Assembly: GCA_029068665.1 (NCBI GenBank)
Contig: JAIECC010000373.1
Location: 1-10,739, forward strand
Length of the DNA stretch: 10,739 nucleotides
Origin: Lachnospiraceae bacterium
GTDB lineage: Bacteria; Bacillota; Clostridia; Lachnospirales; Lachnospiraceae
Direction: 5' to 3'
The first letter of the stretch is position 1, and each line of letters opens with the position of its first letter. The translations under genes and the position numbers were made by a program. The notes beneath the pieces were generated by a model. It did not search any database, had not been told where the DNA came from, and saw only the letters and a list, made by a program, of their open reading frames with translations. Of this stretch, positions 1-7,538 are shown piece by piece.

Positions 1-35
1 ATCTTATTCTATATACCAACTGAAATATACAAAGA

Positions 36-398
36 TTATTCTGATTCCGTCTGTTCCTCATCGATTTCATTCTCTTTCCATACCTGCTCCCATTCATCAT
101 ACACATTCCAGCCTGCCATTCCGCCGTCATGCAGGTCATTTGCCTGAAATACAACCCCTGTATCCCCATCCCACTGCACCTCATATTCTATCTTACATAA
201 TACATCCAATGAATAGATTTCTTTTCTGGACAGGATTGTGAATTCTTCACTATATTTTTCTTCTAAATAAGCTTCAAATTCCTCTTTCGTATAAGGATTT
301 CTCCTAAGCATGCTGTCCTTGTTCATCTGACAGCCATTTAATATGAGAACAGAAAGCAGGAATCCAATTCCCACTAAACCTTTTCTTTTGTTTTTCAT
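36..398 (-). CDS. Small predicted lipoprotein of unknown function
   Basis: This 120-residue protein belongs to no family I recognise. It opens with a basic stretch (MKNKRKG), a hydrophobic segment at about residues 8-20, and a lipobox L20-N21-G22-C23. It should therefore be exported, cleaved before Cys23 and lipid-anchored on the outer face of the membrane. The mature part is about 98 residues, rich in acidic and aromatic residues (YTKEEFEAYLEEKY, DEWEQVWKENE), and ends in an acidic tail; no catalytic motif is visible. I chose the ATG at 396-398 because GAGGAG lies about 7 bases upstream and the signal peptide starts there. The same frame stays open upstream to 629, but that stretch lies antiparallel-free inside the neighbouring CoxE-like gene and encodes nothing plausible. 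The gene lies 86 bases downstream of that gene on the same strand, with no clear terminator between, so co-transcription is possible. Confidence 0.8.
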   Translation of the reverse strand: MKNKRKGLVGIGFLLSVLILNGCQMNKDSMLRRNPYTKEEFEAYLEEKYSEEFTILSRKEIYSLDVLCKIEYEVQWDGDTGVVFQANDLHDGGMAGWNVYDEWEQVWKENEIDEEQTESE

Positions 399-484
399 GT
401 TCCTACTCCTCACATTTCGTCCCTTGCCCAAGTAACCGTAATTCCTTCCAGTGTTATTTGTAATTATTATGTTGCTTAAATATC

Positions 485-1681
485 CTACCTTGGTGCCATC
501 AGATAGGTAATTGCCTCCTTCAGCCCATCCACAGACAGCATATACATATGGAATAATTGAGACAAACGATGCTCTGATTCCATCCAGCTCAGGCTTGTGA
601 GATTTCCGTGATATCGAGGATTCAGCCACACCACTTTTTTATACTTGCTGTTCAGAAGCTGACACCATTCATAGCCGCACATACCCCCGTTTGGTCCCCG
701 GTAATTTCCGTTTACATCCAGCAGCTCCTCCGGTGCCATCTGAGCATCTCCTACAATAATCACCTTGTAATCCTTGTCATAATGCCGGAACAGATAATCC
801 AGGTCCACCCAGTCACCCAGCTCGCATTCCGGTGTCTTATATACCTTCTGATAAATACAGTTATGGAAATAATAGGTCTGTACATCTTTAAAATGATTGG
901 CCTTGTGAACGGACTGGAACAGATTATTGCAAAGCTCCATAAAAGGATACATGGTTCCTCCGCAGTCAAACAGCAGCAAAAGCTTCACTGTATTCTTTCT
1001 CGGCTTATCAAATTCCAGCTTCAGATATCCGCCCTGATTACAGGTACTGTCAATGGTCTTGTCCACATCCAGCTCTGTTTTTGCCACATCCAGACGGGCA
1101 GAATACTGTCGTAACCGCCGGAATGCCACCTGAAACTGACGCATGCTTAACGCCCGGTCATTCCGGAAGCTCTGATACTTCCGCTCTCCCATGACAGAAA
1201 AAGCAGTATGCATTCCCGGTGTACCGCCTACCCGGATTCCTCCCGGATTCCGTCCCGAATGTCCAAAGGCGGAACCACCACTGGTTCCAATCCAGTAATT
1301 CCCCCCGTTATGCTCCGAATTCTGCTCGGTTACCCGCTCCCGGAACATTCGCTTTACCGTATTGAAATCCCGATGCTGGTCAAAGCTGTAAATGTCCTTA
1401 TTTAACTGAGAGGTATCCATATCGCCTTTGTCCAGCCATTTCATGATTTCCGGCGGTATTTCATTCTCATCCTGCAGACCCTTAAAATACTCTCCAAATG
1501 CCAGATCAAAATTATCAAAATCCGACTCCCGGTTTACCAGTGTCATACGGCATAGGTAATAAAACTCTGTAAAGCTTCCATGACAGAGCCCTTTATCCAA
1601 AGCTTCCATTAAGGTTAACCACTCCGTTACTGACACATCAATCCCTTTGCTGCGGAGCAGATAAAAAAATGATAAGAACAC
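485..1681 (-). CDS. CoxE-like von Willebrand factor A (VWA) domain protein, partner of MoxR ATPase
   Basis: A 398-residue cytosolic protein resembling the COG3825/CoxE-like VWA proteins encoded beside MoxR ATPases. Members are thought to act with the ATPase as chaperone-like machines, but the client here is unknown. The N-terminal third is helical. A Gly/Ser-rich linker covers about residues 126-157, and the VWA domain runs from about 232 to the end. The metal-site motif is D239-C-G-G-T243 rather than the classical DxSxS; related CoxE-like proteins often carry DVGGS. Other family-like stretches are YYFHNCIYQKVY, YKVIIVGDAQMAP and VVWLNP. The start is GTG at 1679-1681, sharing one base with the moxR TAG stop (TAGTG). 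AAGGAG lies 9 bases upstream, so translation is probably coupled. The family assignment is good; the function is inferred from the family. Confidence 0.9.
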   Translation of the reverse strand: MFLSFFYLLRSKGIDVSVTEWLTLMEALDKGLCHGSFTEFYYLCRMTLVNRESDFDNFDLAFGEYFKGLQDENEIPPEIMKWLDKGDMDTSQLNKDIYSFDQHRDFNTVKRMFRERVTEQNSEHNGGNYWIGTSGGSAFGHSGRNPGGIRVGGTPGMHTAFSVMGERKYQSFRNDRALSMRQFQVAFRRLRQYSARLDVAKTELDVDKTIDSTCNQGGYLKLEFDKPRKNTVKLLLLFDCGGTMYPFMELCNNLFQSVHKANHFKDVQTYYFHNCIYQKVYKTPECELGDWVDLDYLFRHYDKDYKVIIVGDAQMAPEELLDVNGNYRGPNGGMCGYEWCQLLNSKYKKVVWLNPRYHGNLTSLSWMESEHRLSQLFHMYMLSVDGLKEAITYLMAPR

Positions 1682-2502
1682 TAATCCAGTCTCCTTTGCT
1701 TAATCACATCCAGATCTTCATCCTTCTTTACCAGCACACCTAAAAACGGCAGCTCCTTCTGAAGCTTCTCCGGGTCTAACCCGCCTAACTGCAAAGCACG
1801 AATCCAGTCAATCAGCTCGGAAGTGCTTGGCTTTTTCCGAATATCCTTTAATTCACGAATCCAGTAAAAGGTATCCATAGCCTGCTTTAGCAAATGCTCG
1901 TCTAATTGTTCAAAATGAGCATTCACGATTTCTGTCATCTGTTCCCGGTTCGGAAAGTCAATATAGTGGAAAATGCAGCGCCGTAAAAACGCATCCGGCA
2001 GCTCTTTTTCTGCATTGGATGTAATCACTACGATTGGGCGGTGTTTTGCCCGAATGGTCTCTTTGGTTTCATGGATGTAGAACTCCATTTTATCCAACTC
2101 CCAAAGCAAATCATTGGGAAACTCCAGGTCTGCCTTATCGATTTCATCAATCAGAAGAATCACCTGCTCCTCCGACTGAAATGCTTCTCCTAATTTACCC
2201 AGCTTGATATAGTGACCAATATCATCTACCCCTTCTTCCCCAAACTGACTGTCATACAATCGCTGAATGGTATCATAGATATACAGTCCGTCCTGCGCCT
2301 TGGTGGTAGATTTGATATTCCAGATCAGAAGTTTCTTTCCCGTTGCTTCACCAATGGCATCTGCCAGCATGGTCTTTCCGGTTCCCGGCTCACCCTTGAT
2401 TAATAATGGCTTTTCCAGTTCCATTGCTACATTCACTGCCTGCATCAGCTCCGGTGCAGCAATGTAGTGACTGGTTCCGGTAAATGTACTTAATTCGCTC
2501 AT
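1681..2502 (-). CDS. MoxR-family AAA+ ATPase
   Basis: A 273-residue MoxR-type AAA+ ATPase. Visible motifs are Walker A GEPGTGKT (37-44), Walker B ILLIDE (115-120), sensor 1 in VVITSNAEKELPDAFLRR (158-175) with arginine-finger candidates R174 and R175, and a sensor-2 region around residues 222-235 (RKKPSTSELIDW). The length is typical of short MoxR proteins. These ATPases usually form hexameric rings and pair with a VWA protein to remodel or activate protein complexes; the VWA partner follows directly, overlapping by one base. The ATG at 2500-2502 has AAGGAGAG a few bases upstream. The upstream 70 bases are AT-rich and probably contain the promoter, but I see no convincing -35/-10 pair. An intergenic region with structured repeats separates it from smc, so it is probably its own transcription unit with the VWA gene. 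Confidence 0.95.
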   Translation of the reverse strand: MSELSTFTGTSHYIAAPELMQAVNVAMELEKPLLIKGEPGTGKTMLADAIGEATGKKLLIWNIKSTTKAQDGLYIYDTIQRLYDSQFGEEGVDDIGHYIKLGKLGEAFQSEEQVILLIDEIDKADLEFPNDLLWELDKMEFYIHETKETIRAKHRPIVVITSNAEKELPDAFLRRCIFHYIDFPNREQMTEIVNAHFEQLDEHLLKQAMDTFYWIRELKDIRKKPSTSELIDWIRALQLGGLDPEKLQKELPFLGVLVKKDEDLDVIKQRRLD

Positions 2503-2571
2503 CTGCTCTCTCCTTTTGATTCTTTATATATCTATTTCTCTTTATTTCTTAAGTTGGTTCCATATTTAATA

Positions 2572-2748
2572 TTGCTGCTATCGCGTCTTCCGGGGCATAT
2601 ATAGCTACAAGAAGACACGTTCGCACTCCTGCCAGCACGTAGCGGTACATAAGGGGTGAAAATACCACCCCTAAGTACCGACGTGCTTCTAAGGTCTTCT
2701 TGTAGCTATATATGTCCTAAAAGACGCGGTCAGGACTGGTGCAGTTCC
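2572..2748 (+). repeat. Compact palindromic element (copy 1 of a structured repeat family)
   Basis: A near-continuous hairpin. Outer arms 2582-2589 and 2721-2728 pair perfectly (CGCGTCTT). After a small internal loop, 2596-2616 and 2694-2714 pair perfectly over 21 bases. After an asymmetric loop comes an inner stem: 2634-2640 with 2681-2687 (AGCACGT), 2643-2648 with 2675-2680 (CGGTAC), and 2652-2658 with 2666-2672 (AGGGGTG), capped by the 7-base loop AAAATAC. The same sequence and architecture recur, reverse-complemented, at about 2903-3176. That copy has about 90 more bases between the outer and inner stems on the 5' side. Homology runs past the stems to the TGGTGCA at 2737-2743. Orientation is set by matching that copy. 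It could be a mobile repeat (REP/MITE-like) or a structured RNA. Confidence 0.85.
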
Positions 2749-2902
2749 ATGATGTGCCATTACTTTTGATATGGAAAACACGTATTTTCTGATATCCATA
2801 ATCAGGACAGATTTTGCACAGGAAATCTGTCAGTTTCTTTGCAATATGACGTTCAGATTTCAATGCTGAAACAGTCAGAATCTGAAATCAATGTTGAATT
2901 AT
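2749..2902. other. Spacer between the two inverted elements, with two hairpins
   Basis: This 154-base stretch lies between the inward-facing ends of the two structured elements. It has a clean 9-base hairpin (2806-2814 GACAGATTT with 2823-2831) and an 8-base hairpin (2852-2859 TTCAGATT with 2879-2886). Related words recur (CAGATTT; TCAATGCTGAA at 2860-2870 and TCAATGTTGAA at 2888-2898), which suggests decayed local duplication. I see no gene or promoter here. Confidence 0.6.
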
Positions 2903-3176
2903 GAATTTGCACCATTCTTGGTAGCAACTTTCGGAGGCATAACCATCTCCAAGCAGACCGTTGAAGCACGTTGGTACTTAGGCTGTGTTCTTTACAGCCT
3001 TATGTACCACTACGTGCTGGGTAGAACGAAACTTGTCGCAAGGAGGGACCCATCGCAGATGGGAGGATGCCTTACGACCTGCGTGCGCATCAGCGCACTA
3101 CTCCAAAGCACGAATGTGCTTAGTGTGTCTGCTTGGGGATGGTCATGTCCTCGAAAGTCGCGGTACCAGGAAACAC
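2903..3176 (-). repeat. Large branched palindromic element (copy 2; candidate structured RNA)
   Basis: On the minus strand this folds as a closing stem around four hairpins. The closing stem pairs 2924-2958 with 3127-3161, with 19 of 21 innermost positions Watson-Crick, and extends through 2915-2923 with 3164-3172. In minus-strand order the hairpins are: 3106-3111 with 3116-3121 (AAGCAC/GTGCTT); 3083-3088 with 3093-3098 (GTGCGC/GCGCAC, 4-base loop); 3035-3043 with 3071-3079 enclosing 3049-3054 with 3058-3063 (CCCATC/GATGGG, 3-base loop); and the 54-base inner hairpin 2965-3018, which matches copy 1 in length and sequence with loop AAAGAAC. It starts about 10 bases after the smc stop and is probably transcribed with smc. 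No U-run follows the stems, so it is not an ordinary terminator. I cannot assign it to a named RNA family. Confidence 0.8.
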
Positions 3177-3185
3177 AGATGAACC

Positions 3186-6100
3186 TTATTTATCCAGCTC
3201 ATTTTCAATCAGGTTAACGGAAACCAGCGTTGATACACCTTTTTCCTGCATGGTAATACCGTACAGGATATCAGCAGCCTCCATGGTACCCTTCCGGTGG
3301 GTAATCACAATAAACTGGGTATCTTTAGTCAACTTATGTAAATACTTTGCAAACCGGGTTACATTGGAATCATCCAATGCAGCTTCGATTTCGTCCAACA
3401 GACAAAACGGTGACGGCTTCAGGCTCTGAATGGCAAATAGTAAAGCAATGGCAGTCAGGGACTTTTCTCCACCGGACAGCTGCATCATATTCTGAAGCTT
3501 CTTTCCAGGCGGCTGGGCAATGATCTTAATTCCGGCTTCCAGAATGTCTTCCTCTTCTACCAGTACAAGGCTGGCCTTACCGCCGCCAAATAATTCCTTA
3601 AAGACCTTATCAAACATCACCTGGATTTCTGCGAATTTTTCACTGAACTGCGCCCGCATGGCTGTATCCAGTTCCGCAATGATCCGCTTTAGGTTCTCCT
3701 CGGCCTTTACAATATCATCATGCTGGGTCTTTAAGAATTCATATCGTTCCGACACATTCTTATAGTCCTCAATGGCATTGACATTTACATCACCTAAGGA
3801 CTTAATCTTATTCTTAACTGCTGATAATTCTTTCCGCAGCATGGTTAAATCCGTATACTCCGGCTTTCGAAGCTCCAGTGCCCGGTTGTAGGTTAATTCA
3901 TATTCCTCCCACATATAGTTATTCAGGCTGTCGGACTGTTCGGAAATCTTTTCGGACTGGGCATTCAGACGATAGGCTTCCTTATCCAGATTGGAAAGTT
4001 CTTCCCGCAGACCTTCCCGCTGCTGCAGGAATTCTTTATGAGAAGCCATCATTTCTTCCTTCTTCTTAATATCTGCCTGCAGCTGCTCCTCCATGGATTG
4101 AATCTGCGCCTTCCGCTGGTTCATTTCCTTTTGAATGCCATTGATCTGCTCATTAATCTCCATGATTTCTTCAGCAGCTCCATGGGTCCGGCGGTTATAT
4201 TCCTCCAGCTCCGCTTTCAGCTTGTCATTTTCCACACGGATTCGATGAATATTCTCAATATAGAAATCGTCCTGCTGCTTAATGGTATTGAACTCTAACA
4301 ACAATTCGGATACTCTGGCATTGGCGGTTTCCAGCAACTCCTTCTGCTCCAGAATATCTTCCTCATACTTGGCAATTCTGGCTTCGCAATCCAGCTTTGC
4401 CTGTTCCTGAAACTTATTACCCTCAAATAATTGACTTTTGTTTTGATTGATTTCTTCAATCTGGGCATCCAATTCTTTTCCTTCATTCTGCAGGGATGCA
4501 AAGATGGTAGCATGCTCGGATAACCGGCTGTTTACCTGCTCCAGATTCACGTGGTTGGTATTCTTTTCCAGGTACAGTTCCTGAAGCTTGGCAGACAAGG
4601 TTTCCTTTTCTTCTTTTAAGGTATCCCGTAGGGTCCGAAGCTCCTGCTCCTGCTTTTCCGCCTCGTAAATCTGACGGCTATGGTCCTCCACCACCTGATT
4701 CAGTTCATCCAGCTCCCGCTTACGGCCCAGCAGATTGCTGGAATTCTTATAAGCACCACCGGTCATGGCACCGCCGGGAGTCAGTAATTCTCCTTCCAGG
4801 GTGACAATACGAATGGAATATTTATATTTCTTTGCAATGGATAATGCATGGTCAATGTGATCCACCACCAGAATCCGTCCCAGCAAATGCTCTGCCACTG
4901 CCTGATATTCCGGCTGAATCTGAACCAGTGTACTGGCAAGTCCAATGGCTCCCGGCTCCTGCAGGGCTTCCTGCTTGGAAAAGCCTCCTCCTCCCGCAAT
5001 ACTGGTCAAAGGAAGGAAGGTGGCACGTCCGTATTTATTCTGCTTTAAATACTGAATCAGCCGCTTTGCCGTACCTTCATCTGCGGTAACGATATTCTGA
5101 ATACTGCCTCCAAGGGCGGTTTCTACTGCAATCTCATACTTTTGCTGAACGGAAATGATATCTGCCACAACGCCGATAATTCCTTTGGTATGCTTTTTCT
5201 GCTCCATTACCCGGCGGATGCTGTTCCCGTAGCCATCGTAACGCTCGGTAATGTTTCGTAAAGACTCTGCTTTTGCCTTTGCTGCAGAGTATTCATTCCG
5301 CAGTCTGGCAAGAGTATCCCGATTTTTATGAGTAGCTTCTGTATTCTCATCCAATCCTTTATCACAGACTGCAAGAGCCTCCTGCCGAAGGGTAATCTGG
5401 GCATCCAGCTCCTGTAACTGCTTCTGCAGGGATTCATATTGCTCCTGATCTGCCATTTCATCACTTTTGAACTGGACATATCGCTGATTGATCTGGGTTT
5501 TCCGAAAACTGATATTCTCCAACAGGGCATCATATCGTGCTACCTTGCCTTTGATGCTGGAGTTCTCATTCATCAGTTCAATAATATCTGCTTTATTTTT
5601 TTCAATATTCTCTTCCAGACGGGTAATTTCATCCTGGATTTCCTGAGAACGGGCTCTTGCCTCTTCTACTACATCATCGGCAGTATCCAGCTTTTCATCC
5701 AGAACAGCCTTTTTTGCCTGATAAGCCCGCTGTTCCTCTGTCTGCTTTAGCAGGGAATCCTGCACCCGGCGAATCTGCTCACTGATCTGCTCATCAGATA
5801 CCCGGACACTGTCAATCTTCTGATTCAGCACCCGCACTTCACCTTCTGCTCGCTCTACAGCCAGCTTTAGCTCTGTGGTCTGGGTCTTTCCAGTATCAAT
5901 TTTTTGATTGTAGTTCTCCAGCTCTGTTTCCAAACGTTCATATTCGGTCTTAATGGATTCATACTGGGTATTCAACTCCTCAGTCCGGCTGGTTACGATT
6001 TGCAGCTTCTCCTGATTTTCCTCCATAACAGCCCGGATTCTGTCACTGTCTAACAGGAATACATTCACATCCAGCTGCTTCATTTCTTCCTTGAATAAAA

Positions 6101-6746
6101 GATACTTTTTCGCCGTTTCCGACTGCTTTTCCAAAGGTCCTACCTGCTTTTCCAGCTCCGACAGAATATCATTTACACGATACAGGTTCTGCCGCTCGGA
6201 TTCCAGTGCCTTTTCCGTTGCCGCCTTGTTCTTTTTATACTTTACGATTCCGGCTGCTTCATCAAAAAGCTCCCGCCGTTCCTCCGGCTTACCGCTTAGG
6301 ATTTTCTCTACCTGTCCCTGACCGATAATGGAATAGCCTTCCTTGCCGATACCGGTATCAAAGAACATATTATGGATATCCTTTAACCGGCAGGGTGCCC
6401 CGTTGATCAGATATTCACTTTCTCCGGAACGATAGACCCGTCTGGCTACCGTCACCTCTTCATAATCAATGGGAAGTACATGATCGCTGTTATCCAGGGT
6501 AATGGCAACATAGGCGGAACCATGGGGCTTCCGCATTTCCGTACCCGCAAAGATGACATCCTCCATCTTGGCACCACGAAGCTGCTTGGCACTCTGTTCT
6601 CCCAGTACCCAGCGGACGGCATCTGCCACATTACTCTTTCCGCTTCCGTTAGGACCTACAATACCGGTGATTCCATTTTCAAACTGAAACAATATTTTAT
6701 TTGCAAAGGATTTGAAGCCATATACTTCAATGCTTTTCAGATACAT
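3186..6746 (-). CDS. smc: Chromosome segregation ATPase SMC
   Basis: A full-length SMC protein of 1186 residues. It dimerises through a hinge and, with ScpA and ScpB, entraps and organises chromosomal DNA near the origin. The N-terminal head has Walker A GPNGSGKS (31-38) and a Q-loop region around 143-147. The first coiled coil runs from about 170 to 500 and the hinge from about 518 to 670, ending in glycine-rich PGGAMTGGA (657-665). The second coiled coil runs from about 675 to 1010. The C-terminal head carries the signature LSGGE (1090-1094), Walker B FCLLDE (1114-1119) and a switch histidine at 1150. Its ATG shares one base with the rnc stop (TAATG), so translation is probably coupled to rnc; its own SD is weak. 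Unusually, ftsY does not follow; a structured repeat begins 9 bases after the stop. Confidence 0.99.
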   Translation of the reverse strand: MYLKSIEVYGFKSFANKILFQFENGITGIVGPNGSGKSNVADAVRWVLGEQSAKQLRGAKMEDVIFAGTEMRKPHGSAYVAITLDNSDHVLPIDYEEVTVARRVYRSGESEYLINGAPCRLKDIHNMFFDTGIGKEGYSIIGQGQVEKILSGKPEERRELFDEAAGIVKYKKNKAATEKALESERQNLYRVNDILSELEKQVGPLEKQSETAKKYLLFKEEMKQLDVNVFLLDSDRIRAVMEENQEKLQIVTSRTEELNTQYESIKTEYERLETELENYNQKIDTGKTQTTELKLAVERAEGEVRVLNQKIDSVRVSDEQISEQIRRVQDSLLKQTEEQRAYQAKKAVLDEKLDTADDVVEEARARSQEIQDEITRLEENIEKNKADIIELMNENSSIKGKVARYDALLENISFRKTQINQRYVQFKSDEMADQEQYESLQKQLQELDAQITLRQEALAVCDKGLDENTEATHKNRDTLARLRNEYSAAKAKAESLRNITERYDGYGNSIRRVMEQKKHTKGIIGVVADIISVQQKYEIAVETALGGSIQNIVTADEGTAKRLIQYLKQNKYGRATFLPLTSIAGGGGFSKQEALQEPGAIGLASTLVQIQPEYQAVAEHLLGRILVVDHIDHALSIAKKYKYSIRIVTLEGELLTPGGAMTGGAYKNSSNLLGRKRELDELNQVVEDHSRQIYEAEKQEQELRTLRDTLKEEKETLSAKLQELYLEKNTNHVNLEQVNSRLSEHATIFASLQNEGKELDAQIEEINQNKSQLFEGNKFQEQAKLDCEARIAKYEEDILEQKELLETANARVSELLLEFNTIKQQDDFYIENIHRIRVENDKLKAELEEYNRRTHGAAEEIMEINEQINGIQKEMNQRKAQIQSMEEQLQADIKKKEEMMASHKEFLQQREGLREELSNLDKEAYRLNAQSEKISEQSDSLNNYMWEEYELTYNRALELRKPEYTDLTMLRKELSAVKNKIKSLGDVNVNAIEDYKNVSERYEFLKTQHDDIVKAEENLKRIIAELDTAMRAQFSEKFAEIQVMFDKVFKELFGGGKASLVLVEEEDILEAGIKIIAQPPGKKLQNMMQLSGGEKSLTAIALLFAIQSLKPSPFCLLDEIEAALDDSNVTRFAKYLHKLTKDTQFIVITHRKGTMEAADILYGITMQEKGVSTLVSVNLIENELDK

Positions 6747-7444
6747 TATTTTTTACCTGCCTTATTTTTTAGGTCTAGAATTGTGTTATATGCTGCCTGT
6801 TGTTCTGCATTTTTCCGGCTTTGTCCATCCCCTCTGCCATATCGGGTTCCGTTAATGGACACCTCTACAAAGAAATGCTTATTGTGATCCGGTCCCTGCT
6901 CGTCCAACAGAATATATTCGATTTCGCCCATGTCGTATTTCTGTACCCATTCCTGTAAATTCGTTTTTGCATCATAAAACAACCGCTTATTTTCCATATC
7001 CGATAGCAGGAACTTTTCCACATAAGCCTTAGCAGGCTCCATTCCCCCATCCAGATAAATAGCGCCCAGAACGGATTCGAATAAATCACAGAGCAAAGCA
7101 TCCCGGTTTGCACCACCGGTCTGCCGCTCTCCCTTGCTTAAAAATACATAATCCGGAAAATGCAGTTCTCTTGCGCATTGAGCCAGACAGTATTCACAAA
7201 CCAAGGAAGAACGAAGCTTGGATAATTCGCCTTCGTGCTTCCGGGGATACATGGTCAGTAACGCATGACTGGTTATCATTTCCAGCACCGCATCCCCTAG
7301 GAATTCCAATCGTTCATAATCCTGAATCCGGTTGATTTTCCGCTCATTGGCATAGGAACTGTGGGTCAATGCCTGCTTTAAAAGCTCCGGATTTTGAAAC
7401 TGGTATTCAATTGTTTTCATGACCTTTGATAAATCTGTAGGCAT
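6746..7444 (-). CDS. rnc: Ribonuclease III
   Basis: Ribonuclease III, 232 residues, the usual length. It cuts double-stranded RNA during 16S/23S rRNA maturation and in some mRNAs. The catalytic domain (about 5-150) carries the signature ERLEFLGDAVLE, with metal ligands matching the known set at E44, D51, D120 and E123. The double-stranded-RNA-binding domain covers about 160-227 (TNLQEWVQKY to GQSRKNAEQQAAYNTILDL). I start at the ATG at 7442-7444 (MPTDLSKV) because AAGGAGA lies just upstream; the frame stays open 54 bases further, but without a good ribosome binding site. It follows plsX by 94 bases with no U-tract terminator, and its stop overlaps the smc start by one base, so plsX-rnc-smc is probably one transcript. 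Confidence 0.98.
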   Translation of the reverse strand: MPTDLSKVMKTIEYQFQNPELLKQALTHSSYANERKINRIQDYERLEFLGDAVLEMITSHALLTMYPRKHEGELSKLRSSLVCEYCLAQCARELHFPDYVFLSKGERQTGGANRDALLCDLFESVLGAIYLDGGMEPAKAYVEKFLLSDMENKRLFYDAKTNLQEWVQKYDMGEIEYILLDEQGPDHNKHFFVEVSINGTRYGRGDGQSRKNAEQQAAYNTILDLKNKAGKK

Positions 7445-7473
7445 ACTGGTCTCCTTACGTTCTGTTTTTACAG

Positions 7474-7531
7474 GTACGCACAGATACACCGGTCCCACTG
7501 CCTGCCGGCAGAACCATATCCGGTGCCGTAC
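7474..7531 (-). other. GC-rich inverted repeat between plsX and rnc
   Basis: Arms 7474-7478 with 7527-7531 (GTACG/CGTAC) and 7487-7492 with 7520-7525 (CACCGG/CCGGTG) pair, separated by an asymmetric 8/1-base internal loop. The apical part contains the palindrome CTGCCGGCAG. No U-run follows on the minus strand, so it is not an intrinsic terminator. It occupies the site where acpP sits in many relatives. It may be an mRNA processing or stability site, or a repeat remnant. Confidence 0.5.
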
Positions 7532-7538
7532 AAAATGA

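Larger units (their letters stand above)
2503..3185. other. Gene-free region between smc and moxR holding paired structured elements
   Basis: These 683 bases contain no credible coding region. From left to right they hold an AT-rich moxR leader (2503-2571), a compact palindromic element (about 2572-2748), a spacer with two small hairpins (2749-2902), and a larger branched palindromic element (about 2903-3176) that ends 9 bases short of the smc stop codon. The plus-strand reading frame open from 2891 to 3217 runs through the stems of the larger element. It has no ribosome binding site before its first ATG, so I treat it as spurious. In related bacteria ftsY often occupies the position after smc; nothing resembling it is here. 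Confidence 0.85.

Noticed and set aside
399..629. N-terminal extension of the lipoprotein frame
   Set aside because: The extension overlaps the VWA gene in another frame and would bury the signal peptide; the ATG at 396-398 has a good ribosome binding site and directly starts the lipoprotein signal.
2503..2580. A defined promoter for moxR in the AT-rich leader (TATAAA near 2525)
   Set aside because: No acceptable -35 box sits at 16-18 bases; AT-richness alone gives such matches.
3106..3176. An ordinary intrinsic terminator after smc
   Set aside because: The hairpins here are not followed by a run of Ts on the minus strand and are part of a much larger fold.
2572..3176. A CRISPR array or an insertion sequence
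   Set aside because: There are only two copies in inverted orientation, no regular direct repeats with spacers, and no transposase reading frame.
2891..3217. Plus-strand open frame of 108 codons, and a shorter overlapping one, in the smc-moxR gap
   Set aside because: It runs through both arms and all hairpins of the structured element and into the smc 3' end antisense. It has no ribosome binding site and no recognisable protein family.
3520..6321. Many open frames antisense or out of frame within smc
   Set aside because: They are shadows of a long, well-conserved coding gene and lack ribosome binding sites and family motifs.
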